Positions 24,753 through 37,620 of a DNA stretch of 64,000 bases are shown in pieces. This DNA is from Capsicum annuum (taxonomy: Eukaryota > Streptophyta > Magnoliopsida > Solanales > Solanaceae), in assembly GCF_002878395.1 (NCBI RefSeq), contig NC_061114.1, positions 149,158,824 through 149,222,823 on the forward strand. Direction: 5' to 3'. The notes under the pieces were generated by a model. It made no database searches. It saw only the letters and a program-made list of their open reading frames with translations, and was not told where the DNA came from. The translations under genes were made by a program, and so were the position numbers. Within the stretch, counting starts at the first letter, position 1; each line of letters opens with the position of its first letter.

Positions 24753-25345
24753 CACATAATAATAGCTACCATTCCATTATTGAGATGGCTCCCTTTGAGG
24801 CTTTATATGGTAGGTGTTGTCTCTCTCTAATTAGTTTGTTTGACGTTTCTGAGATTAGAACTCAAGGTACGAACTTTCTATGTGAGTATTTAAGTAGAGT
24901 TTGGGTCATTCGAGATAAACTTTGGGTGGCTCAGATTAGGCAACATTCTATGAAAATCTTAGACTTTGTGACATGAGGTTTAATGTTCGTTAATAAGTAT
25001 TCCTTCGTGTGTCTCCTATGAAGGGCATGATGAGGTTCAGAAAGAGGGGTAAACTTAGCCCCAGGCATATGGACTTTTTGAGATTCTTTGATATACTAGG
25101 GAAAGGTCTTATGAGTTAGCATTACCTCTAGATTTATAAGTTATTCATCCAATTCTTCATGTTTCCATGCTTCAACGTTACATTTTTTCATTCATTGGGA
25201 TTCAATCCAGTTAGATGAGAGCTTGAGTTTTATTAAGGAGCCCATCTTCATTCTATCCAGGGATATTAGATGATTTCATTCAAGAGATATTTCAGTAGTT
25301 AAGGTCCAGTGGAGACATCAACCTGTAGAAGCAGCAACATGGTAG
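24753..25345 (+). pseudogene. Ty3/gypsy integrase C-terminal part (element G, second part)
   Basis: Continuation of the pol interrupted at 19769. It resumes with HNNSYHSIIEMAPFEALYG (open 24740-24976), the conserved end of the integrase core. Then follow the RVIRDKL/VAQIRQ helix, the GPY-like region (REGRLSPRHM) and a weak chromodomain (about 25240-25340, ending WRHQPVEAAT). Stops and frameshifts are present. The 3' LTR starts about 100 bp downstream. Confidence 0.8.
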
Positions 25346-25975
25346 GTCAATTTTTAATAGGTAGTTGTTATCCCAACTTTTAATTAATTCAGGTATTTTT
25401 ATTGCCTTTAGTTTTAAGACAAAATATATTCTTAGTTGTGGATGATGTAATGACTTGATTTTGTGTGATTTTTGTGAATTATTTATTTCTAAGTGATTTT
25501 ACCATTTTACCCCTCCTTGTTGTTTCTTTGTGGTATTTCTAGGTGTGAGATAACTGACATGATTTACAATGCATTTCAGTTTGGTTTATGCAAGTTTGTA
25601 GTTTTTTTGTGGTTAGAAAGTCCTATTAGTTAACTTTGGTCAACATTTGTTATTTTGGGTGTTGGATGGCAAAATAGATAATGCCATATAGATCTGAAAT
25701 ATTCATTTTAGTTGGTAACATCATTAGTGTATTTTATAGCTTTGTATCTCATTGCGACCCTCCATTCAAAAATTTGTGTAATTGAGTTTTGTGGGTAAAC
25801 TTTGTGAAAATATTGTATTTTTTAAAAATTTGATATCACTATTGAGTCGAAGCATCGAATTTGATAGGGAAGCGTAGTTCATTTCTTTTCTTGGGATTTC
25901 GAATGAATCCTTAAGGGATCGCAGAGACTTGAAATTCTCCAAGTCTCCAGATGATGTACCACTCACCTGGTGTAG

Positions 25976-26132
25976 CCACTTAAGCAGTCAGTTGATCGCT
26001 TAAGTGACCTGGATTGCACCAGCGAGTGTCGCTTAAGCAGTCCTGGGTCCTCTTAAGTGATTGTCACTTAAGTGACCCTTTGTCCACTTGAGAGACCTAG
26101 GAAGACTTTATGGGTAGCCATTTAAGAGGCCT
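25976..26132 (+). repeat. CTTAAG-centred short repeats in LTR
   Basis: Seven imperfect copies of a (T/C)(C/G)(A/G)CTTAAGTGACC-like word start near 25976, 25996, 26029, 26050, 26064, 26083 and 26118, with the last two degenerate (cttgag, tttaag). The core is palindromic. It lies just upstream of the likely TATA box. Confidence 0.75.
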
Positions 26133-26160
26133 AGTTACTGCTGAAGCAATGCTTGGGTGG

Positions 26161-26170
26161 GTTATATACC
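26161..26170 (+). promoter_or_regulatory. LTR TATA-like box of element G
   Basis: GTTATATACC about 30 bp after the CTTAAG repeat array. Probable core promoter of this LTR. Confidence 0.45.
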
Positions 26171-26481
26171 CCCTTACATGATTTTTCACCATATTTGACA
26201 CTTAGAGCTTGGGGTTCTGAGTTTTTGGGCGATTCCTTCAATTTTGAAGCTTTGGTAAGCTCCAAATTCCTATTTCAAATGCTTTTCTTCAATTTTTCAT
26301 TTAAATCTTATTAAAATTTGAATTCAAAAGTGTAACTTTGGGAAGTTTTGCCCAAAAGGCCTAAATTAGTAATTCTGTTATTTAAACCCCAATTTCAACC
26401 CGGTTTTACTTGGGTTTTTATCTATGTATCCCTTTAATCGTAGGTAATATATTTTTGGACAAAATTTTTAGTTTTACTAAT

Positions 26482-28135
26482 TGCACCCAAGCTCACACAC
26501 AAGTGTACGCGGTCTCACTAAGTAATACAGTGGCCTTAAATAAAACTGAATATTGATCCTTCTGAGACTTGTGTTAAGCAACTATCCAATTCTAGTTTAA
26601 CAATTGAGATTAAACTATTGCAATGTAACCTAAAGAATTTTGAAAGTTTGTACACTAAGAGTAACCTAAATTAATGCGGAAAAGTAAAGAATTTTGACCA
26701 CCAATGGATTAAAACCTGGGTTTAAAGCACTAAGAACCATCATACTATGCCGTTGAACTTTATTCCTTAGATTACTTATCTTAGTTGTTGATTCATAGGG
26801 TTTACCGTATGATCATGGTCTCCCGACCTCTAACCTTTTACCTAACTGGACATTGAACTACATCGTTCCACTGAGATGTAATAATCTATTTAGATGCATT
26901 ATGATGTCATCCTACATGTCAACCAAGAAAGGCTTCTAGGTATATCTCTATCCATGTCACTAATTCAAATTCCTTATTTCACAAAAGATAAGAATCTCGC
27001 TCTAGTTATCCCCATATTCTATTTTTCTATTCCCCCTCCTGAGCTCACAAGGTCAACAATATATGTATTTTAAGGGTCGCAAATCCTTAAAATAGTGGTA
27101 ACAACGATAAATAACCAAATAGGATAATAAATCCAAACAAACTCAATTAAGAGCACTAGTAAACATGTTCTTGGCCTTAACCCCGAAAAAGGGGGCATTT
27201 AGCCACTCATGGACATAATCGCAAACAAAATAAAGGAAAACATATATAATCCATAAAAAACAAAATAAAAGAAAAAAAACCCTATTTTAAGTTTTTAGAA
27301 TCCCCTCTCAAAAGCTCCAATACGTCCAAGGCGCATAACAACAAGTACGAGAGTTCTATTTATAGGAGGCAATTTTTGTCATCGGTGGAACAAGAGTCGC
27401 ATCGCATAGGTCATTCCGCCAGGATGGCAGTCACTGCGTGGGATCATCATGAGGTAACACTGTTTTAGGTCCGTTAGGAAGATTCCTATTCATTTCACAT
27501 GCCCCACAACCCTTTCCAAGGAACAACATGCGCTAGTGATATCAAGCATGCCCATTTTACATCAAGTCATATCTTGTGCTTCCATTGATCCATTCCTAGA
27601 CTTGTGGTGTTGTTTACATTTAATTTCAATCTTGTATATAATGATATATCATAATAATAAATTAAAAATAATCCTACAACAATAAATACCTCAAATTAGA
27701 GATCAAAACAACACTATCATCCAAGACGACGAACAAGAAAATTAAGCTATGAATGCTAGTTTTTATCCTTTTGATCTTTAACTTGGTTTTGACTCTTGGC
27801 TTGTTTAAAGTGATCCTTAAAAATTATAAAAAGTTGTCCACATAATATTATACAATAAAAACCTTAGGAACTCATCACACACATTAGAATCTATTTCTAT
27901 AGACTAGAACAACACCTAGCTCAAGCTAATAACACTAGTTTTCTAGTTTGAATTCTAAGAGACCAAATTAAGTACAAACTAGTTTGAAAGACACCTTAAA
28001 CATTGTATTCACATACTTAAAAAGTTAAATTCTCAATTATATCATCATTAACGCATTATGCACATGATAAGTCCATAAAACAAGGCTAAATAAGGTAGGG
28101 TAGCACACTAAGACGCATAAAATCACCTCAGATCA
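26482..28135 (-). repeat. 3' LTR, family A
   Basis: 1,654 bp; minus strand TGATCTGAGGTG (28135) to GGGTGCA (26482). It aligns with the LTR at 4188-5782. It has a TATA box TATAAATAG at 27356-27364. A G+C-richer patch upstream of that (27390-27460) has repeated gcatcgcat/ccgccagg words. Confidence 0.7.
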
Positions 28136-28600
28136 CCACCCAGCACTTAAAGCCTTGTTCGTCCTCAAACAACTCTGTATTGTAAGCATCAGGTCATAGG
28201 ATAAAGTTCAATGACCACAATTTTTCTTCTGATTCCTACGACTCAACATACATGTTGTGGGTTTGACCTACCACTCCATAGGCAGAGTCATAGGTCCACT
28301 TACTTGAACTCTTACATTTTTTACCATTCTCCAGGTGCTTCTCCATGCATTTAACTAATAAAATAGAAACAAAGTGAACACTAAAACCTTGGGGTGCCTC
28401 CCAATAATCTCTTGAGTTAATATCGCGTACTCAGACTTCACCAATAATCCCATGGTTTGCCTCTCATACAATGCCTGATTTAACACTACAGCACAACTCA
28501 GCTACCTTGGCTACTCAGACTTCGCCAAAGATAACATTTTCACACACTTTTAACTTATATATGCTTCAAATATAATATTTAGCATGATGATCATTCACCT
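28136..28600 (-). other. 3' non-coding region with polypurine tract and post-coding motif
   Basis: Next to the LTR the minus strand reads TTTGAGGACGAACAAGG then GCTGGGTGGTG (28136-28172), the stretch that precedes the LTR in Tat-like elements. Further up, at 28385-28436, is a decayed copy of the hairpin-like motif (TTGGGAGGCACCCCAAGG), followed by a T-rich tract ending AG at 28355. Confidence 0.6.
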
Positions 28601-30142
28601 TGAATGGGGCATCTCTATCACATTATAGATCAATTTCACCATGTGGAAATACTCTTACCACAGTGAATATTCCAGACCACCTAGACTTCAGCTTGCTAGG
28701 AAACAAGCAAAGTTTTGAATTATACAACACGACCACATCACTGGATTGGAATACCTTCTTCTTAATCTTCGTATCATGGTACAACTTCATATTGTACTTA
28801 TACAAGGCCAAAGTATCATATTCTTGGAGGAGAAGCTCATCTAACTCATTCATCTTATCCAATCTCAAGTGTGCATCATTGCTCCACTCAAAATTCAGCT
28901 TCTTTAATGCCCATACTGCCTAATGCTCAAGTTCAACTGACGAGTGGAATGCCTTGTATTACGAAAGCTAATAAGGTGAGGAACCTATGGAAGTTTGCAA
29001 GCTATTCAATAGGATCAAAGTTTATCATCTAACTTTCTTGACTAGTTAGTTCGGTTAGCATTCATTAACATTTTGAAAATGGACTTGATCTCATAATTAG
29101 AGACCTCGACCTGCCCACTTGTCTATAGATCAAACAATGTTATCACTGTATGTTTCCTTTAATATTTATAAGCTAGGTCTTTGAATAGAAAATTACAAAA
29201 ATGGGATCCACCATCAATGATGACAGCTCATTAAGTACCAAATCGAGAGAATTGTTTTTCTTAAAAACATTATGACACTTCGACCCTCATTATTAGGAAA
29301 CACATCAAATATCTTAAGTTCAAAAATAGGTGTCATAGGAAGCTCATGATTTCGTGAGATATTTCTCTGCTCATGTAACTTGGCATTAGTCACAAGTCCA
29401 AGTTTAGTTATGTGCATCTTTTTAGATCGTCAGTCAATAGTAACCTAATTGCATAATCTTATGGGTCATACGAGTACCTCCATGGTAAGACCTAACTATA
29501 GACGAATGATAGGACTCCAGAAATTTTGCATCTCAACTTCCAGTATACAACTCTAAATCACATCATTCGCACACACCTGAAATAAGTAAGTCTCATCCCA
29601 AAAGAACTTCCGTACCTTATGCTAAATCATTTTTGTTGCTGAAATGACATATCTTCTAGGATGAGGTCACTTGTCAAATAATTTGCAAAGTCAGCAAACC
29701 AAGGGATTAAATCTTATGATGCTCCCAAGACACTTTCATTTGTAAATACATCATCAATATCAAGATCATCCCTCATTTTAGGCATCATCTCCTTTTTCAG
29801 GTGAGATTGATAGTTTGTGACTTGATTTTCTTGTGCCCTTCCGGTCCTTAACCCCAAAGTCAGACTGTTACAACAATAGTACCCATCAAATCAATCTAGG
29901 CTTAGCATCTTTCTTTTTCGTAAGGTACCTAAGAGTTTCATGGTTAGTGTGCACAATAACTTTGGAACCAATCAAATATGATCTAAACTTTTCAAAAGCA
30001 AACACCTCTGTAAACAGCTCCTATTCCATAGAAGAGTAAATTTTAGGTGCGAGGTTCATATTTGCTAGCATAATAGATGGGATGAATTATCTTCTCATAT
30101 CTTTCAACTAGGAACTCTCCTAGGGTCACACCACTAGCTCAC
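28600..30142 (-). pseudogene. Tat/Athila-like RNase H end and integrase
   Basis: Minus strand. The RNase H C-terminal half (30142 to about 29830) includes IIHPIYYASK and, after a frameshift, [13 protein letters not shown]. Integrase follows: zinc-region relics, HEQRNISRNHELPM (open 29214-29417), the core with QTSGQVEVSN (about 29110), and the C-terminal part (open 28623-28868) with LDKMNELDELLLQEY and LKSRWSGIFTVVRVFPHG. These words are typical of the Athila/Tat lineage, which lacks a chromodomain. The upstream half lies at 40016-43885 beyond insertion H. Confidence 0.8.
30138..30142. repeat. Target-site duplication of element H, left copy
   Basis: CTCAC directly before the left LTR of H. 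The identical CTCAC follows the right LTR at 40016-40020. Confidence 0.9.
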
Positions 30143-32539
30143 TATAACGTCCCAAAAATGGGTCCCGGAGCGTCACACGGTGCTTGAGGCTACGAGTAAC
30201 CCCAAGCTAACACTTTGAGCCATTTTCATTCAGTTCAACACGAATCAACGGGGTTCCCATAAATAACCCTCAAATATCAACAGAGTAATCATCATCCAAG
30301 AATAAAAGAATTTCAGAAAGATAACAAAATATGACTTATTAGTCAACTCCCAACATCTATACTAGTCTGACAAACCTCTAAGAAAATCAATAAAACCAGC
30401 GAGCCATTGAGACATGCCCCAACTGACTCATACTTAGTTATCAAATGTAAATAATTTCGTGAAACCAACATCAGACATTACGTCCTCGGAACATGAGGAC
30501 TCACCATGATAAAGGATGGAGAATAGCGTGCCCGAAGAATCACTGTCGAACCTGGAACTGAGCACCTAAACTTATATTTTGAGAAAATGCAGCCCACATC
30601 TGAAGATGTGGGTCAGTACCATGGAAAGGAACTGAGTAAATAGGGGTGTATGCAGTTTTATAAACATCATCACATAAATATTTATAAGAAATATGCAGGA
30701 TGTATGAAAGACTCACATAGCCCGAAGAAAATCATCATAATCATGAGAGGATGAAATAAGTATAATAACACATGTGAGTCATCATATAATTTGTCAATCA
30801 ATTTCAGTTTATCAAGAATATCAATTCTCATAATGTAAATATCATTTAAATCTTTTGAAAGAATAGCTTTCACAATTCCACTTTCAAATCACTTCACCGT
30901 TCACCATAGACACAAGGAAACACACACACACTAGGAGATCCTATAACCGACATAAACCATGTAAGCCACATGGAGTCAAACGTCCAACCCACGTTGGGGA
31001 GAGCCGTACTATCCTTGCCATCGGAGTAGGACTTCAAATATCAATCCAAAAACACTAGTGATCACTATATAAATCAGCCTCAGGCTCACGTCCTACAGGG
31101 GCACGTAGTTCAAGGGAAGTAAGGTCACTTAATACCTCCCACTCGGTGCTAAAGAGTACTCCCGAACTTAGCTCATATCATTTCAAAGTCAATCCGCAAT
31201 AAAACAACTTTCATCAATATATAAGTATACATTGGGAGCCATCATGCTACCCATTTATCATAATCAAACACGTTATGGATTTCTTTCATATTCGAGTTCA
31301 AAGCGATTCAATTAAGACCAAAAGGTCAAATTATTCAACACATGTCAAATATTCAACATCAACGTGCTTATAACATACATTTTCTCAAAGGCACAATTTC
31401 AAATGGGGTTCAAGACCCAAATATCAAAATCATGATAAATATCATTCAAGATTCATGCTTTATATCACCCCACATGTAAATCAATCTTTCAAAAGTATAG
31501 ACATCAAAATTTTGTAATAATCATCATAGAATATGAGTTCATGCTTCAAAATCATAATAATCAAGTAAAAATCATGTTTTCGTAAAGAAAATTACTTTTG
31601 GGCACAAGAACGAAAGAGTGCTCTTGTTGAAAAAAAACCCACATACCTTGAAATTGACCTCTTGATTATGGAATCCTGTTCACACAAATAAGGGGTGCTC
31701 CTTGAAGGTTTCGAGATGATGAGTTCAATTATTGGATCAAATTTGAATTTCTACGGTGAAATTGGATGGTATTTGGAGCTCAAAATGGACCTAGGATTTA
31801 GTTCTCTCAATATTTTTGATGGAAGAACAAGAATTTTATCGCTCAATATAGGTATGAATAGATAATTTTCATCCATGAAGTCAAGGCATAATGACTAAAA
31901 TTCCCTTAAAACTCAACTAATTCTCGAATCTGTCCTTTGGTGGACTATTTTGATAGTCTGAAGGAGATCAATCATGACATTTTATTCTTATATCTAAATT
32001 GGATAAAACTAATTTCATTAGAAAGAGAACACTCGTATCTTTCCGTTGATGTATAGTGTCTCACCCAGATCATTGTGTACGAGGAGTTATGATCGTTTGA
32101 AGTTGTCCCAAAATTTTGATAAGCTGAAGTAGATCGACCATAACATTTTTCTCTGATAAACAAATTGGATGAAACCAATTTCATCGGAAAGAGGACTCGC
32201 AGAGCTTACCATTGATATATAGTAGATCACGCAGATTATTATGTACAAGGAGTTATGATCATTTAAAGTTGGAGCAAAAATACGCCAGGCCTCAGCACTT
32301 TTTCCTGCACGTTTTACTGTTCACTACTATTCACAGTTCGATCGGAATGTTCATAACTTGTCGCTCGGGTGTCCGTTTTGGATGATCCACATATCGTTGG
32401 AAAGCTTATTCAATACTCTACGCAATGGCGGGTCATAATCTAAGACATTCTGCACAGAAAATTTATAATTGATTTTAGAAGATAGAACCCAATACGTTTA
32501 TGCATAAAATTTCAACGAAAAATTTCCCGAGGTATTACA
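30143..32539 (-). repeat. 3' LTR of element H
   Basis: 2,397 bp, pairs with 37621-40015. The minus strand starts TGTAATACCTC (32539). The inner-strand end has mutated from tgtaat to tataac at 30143. It contains the 166-bp tandem repeat 31951-32280. Confidence 0.93.
31951..32280 (-). repeat. 166-bp tandem repeat in LTR of H, left copy
   Basis: Two diverged units start at 31951 (tgatagtctgaag) and 32117 (tgataagctgaag). Each contains a gatga/gataaaac...aatttcat segment and ends with aaggagttatgatc-like text. The other LTR has the same pair at about 39425-39755, so the duplication predates insertion. Confidence 0.85.
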
Positions 32540-32540
32540 T

Positions 32541-32553
32541 CATCCCCCCTTGG
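32541..32553 (-). other. Polypurine tract of element H
   Basis: The minus strand reads CCAAGGGGGGATG immediately before the 3' LTR start TGTAATACC. Primer for plus-strand DNA synthesis. Confidence 0.85.
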
Positions 32554-32753
32554 AAAAATTCATCCTCGAATGACGCTAGACATGCAAAGATTAGATAGGG
32601 AATAGAGAATATAGCTGAAACCATTCGTTAGACTCATCACCACATCGTTTCTTACTCCGAATGCAACATATAATGCATAAATTCAAGAAACTACAGCTGA
32701 GCACATAATAAATGACAGCTGAACTACTGCAACTTTTATCAAAAGTGCATGAT

Positions 32754-35700
32754 TTAGGAAAGAACGGTACATTCGGCTTGATTGGAGTTCACAGAAAATA
32801 GGTGCGGGTACTTGGATCGCATATCCGCCTCAACTTCCCAAGTTGCACCCTCAACAAATTGGTTTCACCACAACACCTTGACCAAGTGAACTTCTTTGTT
32901 CCTTAGTCTTCGGACACTGAAATCAAGAATCTCAACAGGAATCTCATCAAAAGAAAGATTTTCTTGAATGGCAACACTTACAGAGGAATACACTACCACT
33001 GCATCGCTAATATGCTTTTTAAGCATGGAGACATGGAATATTGGATGAACAGAGGACAACTCGGAAGACAACTCGACCTCATAAGCTACCTTACCAACAC
33101 GGCTAAGAACTTTGTAAGGACCAACATAACGGGGACTAAGCTTTCCCTTCTTTCCGAATCTCTTCACCCCCCTCATGGCTGAAATTTTCAGATACACTAG
33201 GTCACCAACTTCAAACACAAGGTCTCTCCTTCTAACATCCACATATGACTTCTGACGACTCTGCGTTGTTTTCAACCTTTCCCTAATCAACATAACTTTT
33301 TCCATAGCCTCGAATAACGAATCAGGACCACTCGCAGCTGCTTCACCCATCTCGAACCAACCTATGGGTGATCTACACCTCCTTCGATACAAGGCTTCAA
33401 ACAAAGCCACACCAATACTAGAGTGAAAGCTGTTATTATAAGCAAATTCTATCAACAGTAAGTGATCATCCAAACTTCCCTTAAAGTCAAGTGCACAAGC
33501 TCTCAACATATCCTCTAAGGTCTGGATGATCCGCTCATCCTGACCATCGGTTTGCGGATGAAAAGCAGAACTCAAAAGCATTTGGGTACAAAGACCCTTC
33601 TAAAAAGCTTTCCAAAATTGCAAAGTGAACTGAGTACCCCTATCCGAAATTATAGACAAGGGAACTCCATGCAGTCTGACTACCTCTTGGATATATAATC
33701 TACCATAATCCTCAGCAGTATATGAAGTATGAATAGGCAAGAAATGAGCAGACTTAGTCAATCTATCAACCACAACCCAAATGGAATCATGATGGTGTTG
33801 GGAAGGAGGTAAACCAATCATGAAGTCCATATTTATCTCTTCCCACTTCCAGATGGGAATACTAAACTCTTGCATCATACCACCAGGTCTTTGGTGTTAA
33901 ACCTTAACCTGTTGGCATGTTGCCCACTTAGCTACAAATGCTGCGATATCTTTATTCATACCACTCCACCAATAGATTTCCCGCAAGTCTCGGTACATCT
34001 TCATGGCATTAGGATGAATAGAATATCATGCCCTATGCACTTTAGCGATAATTCTTTGTCTTAGATCATCAACATTTGGGACACACAGTCTACCCTACAA
34101 TCTCAACACACCATCTCCCCCTTAGGAGAAAACCTCTACTTTTTGGTCCTTGACTGACTCCTTCAGTCTAACCAAACTAGTATCTAAGTATTGCTTTTCC
34201 TTCACTTCCAAAACCAAGGAGGATTCGGAATACTCTGAACCCTTATACTACCTTCAGCAGAGTCAAACAACTTAACCCCCAATCTAGCCAAATGATGTAC
34301 ATCATGAGCCAACTCTTTCTTACCTTCTACCACATGCAAAACACTACCCATGGACACTCTACTTAGGGGATCCGCCACAGCACTGGCCTTGCCCGGATGT
34401 ACAACACACTCATATCATAGTCCTTTAACAATTCTAACCATCGTCTCTGCCTAAGATTCAATTCTCTCTGGTTAAACACATATTGCAGACTCTTATGATC
34501 AGTGAAAATATCAACATGGACACCATACAAATAGTGTCTCCAGATTTTCAAAGCAAACACAACAGCAGCCAACTCAAGGTCATAGGTAGGGTAATTTTTC
34601 TCATGGGGTTTCAACTGTTTAGAAGCATAAGATATCACCTTACCCTTCTGCATTAATACAATACCCAACCCAACTCTTAAAGCATCACAGTACACCACAA
34701 AACCATCAACACTATCAGGAAAAGTCAAAACAGGGGCTGAAGTGAGTCGAGTCTTCAACTCTTGAAAACTCTTCTCACAAGATTCGGACCACAAGAACTT
34801 TACTTTCTTTTGGGTCAACCGAGTTATAGGAGACGCTATAGAGGAGAAAACCTCAACAAAACGGCTGTAATAGCCAGCTAAACCCAAGAAACTTTGGATA
34901 TCAGTCGGAGAAATAGGTCTAGGTCAAATTCTAACAGCTTCGGTCTTTTGGGGATCAACTCTAATACCCTCGAAAGAAATGATATGACCCAGAAAAGAAA
35001 CTGACCTTAGCCAAAACTCACACTTACTGAACTTTGCAAACAACTTGTGATCTCTAAGGGTTTTCAAGACAGTTCGGACATGATCAGAATGTTCATCCTC
35101 ACTATGGGAGTACACCAATATATCATCGATGAACAGTATGACAAACATATCTAAATATGGTCTGAACACTCGATTCATAAGGTCCATAAAAGCTGCTGAG
35201 GTATTAGTTAACCCGAAAGACATAACAAAAAACTCAAAATGGCCATAACGAGTTCGGAAAGTGGTTTTTGGGATGTCACACTCCCTAAATTTTAGTTGAT
35301 GATAGCTAGAACGAAGTCTATCTTTGAGATATAACTTGCACCTTGCAATTGGTTAAATAAATCATCTATTCTCGGAAGGGGGTACTTATTTTTTACAGTG
35401 ACTTTATTCAGTTAACGGTAATCAATGCACATACGCAAAGAGCCATCTTTCTTTCTCACAAGCAACATAGGAGCACCCCAAGGAGAAACACTGGGCCTTA
35501 CGAAACCCTTATCTAGTAGATCTTTGAGTAGCTCTTTCAGCTCCTTAAGTTCTGTAGGGACCATACGATAAGAAGGAATAAAAATAGGCTAAGTATCGGG
35601 AAGAAGATCAATCCCGAACTCTATCTCTCTATTAGGAGGTATCCCTTGGAGATCATCCGGAAAGACATCAGAAAAATCATTGACGACATTAATAGACTGG

Positions 35701-37407
35701 AGAGTTGGAGTCTCAGACTTAGTTTCTTTGACTCTAACCAAATGGTAAATACTCTCCTCGGAAATAATCTTTCTAGCTTTGAGGTAAGAGATAAAATGAC
35801 TCTTGGGTGACACAGAATTCCCAGTCCACTCAAACATGGATGCACCCGGAAACTAAAACTTGACCATTTGGGTCCGACAATCAATAGAGGCATAAGAAGA
35901 ATACAACCAGTCCATACCTAGAATCACATCAAAATCTACCATGTCTAACTCAATTAAATCAGCCAACAAGACTCTATAAAGAACGGCAACAGGATACCTT
36001 TTATACATTTTTTGGGCAACAATTGAATCGCCCACTGAGGTAGAAACTAGGATAGGCTCAGGAATAATCTCAGGACTCATCTCAAAATTCACAGCAATTA
36101 AAGGTGTAACATATAAGATACTGGATCTAGGATCTAACAAAGCATACACATCAAACTAAAATATATGAAGCATACCAGTAACAACATCGAGAGAGACCTC
36201 CTATTCCTGGCAGGATGGTAAAGCATATAATCTGTTCTGGCACTGCCTACCAGCATTAATAGAAGAGGAGCCCTGAGCTGGAGCTGGGCGAGTCACTTGA
36301 ACTAGAGCACTAACAGTCTGAGTCTGGGTCTGAGAGCGATAGTCACGATGCCCTTGTCCATCCTGTGGACAATCTCTAACTCTGTGACCCATGTCACCAC
36401 ACCAGAAACAACCCCTCTTCTTACCCCAACACTCACCCGAATGAGCCCTACTACACTTAGCACACAGGAGATGATTTGGCTTACTGCCAGCACCGTACTG
36501 GGGACTTGGATACATATGACCTGCTACCTTGCTCCTGTCTACCTCTAGGCATGGGAGCACTAGCAGATGATGGTGCTGGCATAGACGAACGATCCTGATA
36601 CTGAGGGCGACTCCCTCCCTGTGATCTAGTCTGACCCTGTCCGTACAGCTCGGACCTAGCTCTCTTATTCCCTCTCATTCTATCTCTCTCATTAATCTTG
36701 TCTGCCTCAATCTGTTGGGCATGAGTCATCAGCCTAGAAAGATTCATCTTACTATTTAGCATAGCAGACCTATACTTCTTAACCATATACCTAGACTCTC
36801 CAGTTACAAACTTACTCATACTAGCCCAATTATCAGCCACTAAGTCAGGAGCATATTTGGCCAACTGATTGAACTTTAGACAGTACTCCGTAACAGTCAT
36901 AGAGCCCTATCACAGGTTCATAAACTCTTTCACCTTCACCTACCTCATCTCCAAAGGGAAAAAATTATCTAGGAATGTATCCTGGAACTCTTGCTAAGTC
37001 ATAGGGACAGCTCCCTCACCTTTACCTTTCCTTCAAGCAACAACCTATTCATAAGCAAGGTCTTTTAACCTATACGCAGCCAACTCCACACTATGTTCCT
37101 CATATACATGCATCACCTGAGTAATTTTCTGCACCTCCTCTAAAAACATCTATGGATCCTCATCAGACTTAGACCCGAACAATTTCGGCGGATTCATCCA
37201 CATGAAGTCACGGATCCTAGCAGCAGCTGAATCATCTCCCTACTACTGTGGAGCTGAGGCCGGGTTGGCTTGAACATTTGCAGTAACAACTTGAGCCAGC
37301 CCCTGAAAGGCTACCCAAAATTTAGCATGAGAAACGTTTTCATATAATAAGTCAGTGGGTTAAAGTTGCTGACCATTATTATTATTTCTCGCTCGACGTG
37401 AAGGCAT
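32754..37407 (-). pseudogene. Gag-Pol polyprotein of element H (Tekay/Del chromovirus)
   Basis: Would encode capsid, protease, RT, RNase H, integrase and chromodomain in one frame of about 1,550 codons. Start at 37407 (MPSRRARNNN), stop at 32754. Domains: Gag core (about 37200-36600); two Cys/His knuckles, CAKCSRAHSGEC and CFWCGDMGHRVRDC (36400-36490); protease with LLDPRSS (36149-35853), where the usual G of the DPG-type site is R; RT with FIDD (about 35120) and SFLGH; RNase H with [15 protein letters not shown] and FTDHKS (34887-34363); integrase with VVVDRLTKSAHF and ISDRGTQF (33878-33600) and HPQTDGQDER (33560), supplying the D,D,E triad; GPY module; chromodomain (about 32940-32790). Frame changes fall at about 36500, 35400 and 34100; stops include those near 35588 and 34890. 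Confidence 0.92.
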
Positions 37408-37603
37408 ATTTTTGAAAGAGAAAAGCATGAATCAATAGCAGAGAGAGACACTTTAAGCACAATAGACTTCTGAAAGAAAGAATCACACTTTTTCCTAAAA
37501 CGTCTTGTAGCCTCTTGCTCATAGATGTGGTACGCTACACACTGATGATCAAGACTCTACTTAATGCGGCTTATCATACTCTCTAGGACACCATAAAACC
37601 TTA

Positions 37604-37616
37604 GGCTCTGATACCA
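37604..37616 (-). other. Primer binding site of element H
   Basis: TGGTATCAGAGCC on the minus strand, four bases inside the 5' LTR. Exact complement-type site for initiator tRNA-Met, the usual primer of chromoviruses. Confidence 0.95.
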
Positions 37617-37620
37617 AGTT

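Larger units (their letters stand above)
25446..26481 (+). repeat. 3' LTR of element G
   Basis: Begins TGTAATGAC at 25446 after a GGATGATG stretch that fits a polypurine-tract junction. It runs about 1,036 bp to the start of the next LTR at 26482. It contains an array of CTTAAG-centred repeats (25976-26132) directly before a TATA-like GTTATATACC (26161-26170). No 5' partner is in the window, so the right end is inferred from the neighbouring element. Confidence 0.6.

Noticed and set aside
30682..30873. A 63-codon open frame present at the same place in both LTRs of element H (also 38161-38352)
   Set aside because: The two copies exist because LTRs are duplicated. I count 9 amino-acid changes among about 12 nucleotide changes, so there is no sign of protein-level constraint.
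32964..34064. Plus-strand open frames at 32964-33182 and 33870-34064
   Set aside because: They lie opposite the integrase of element H and are antisense shadows.
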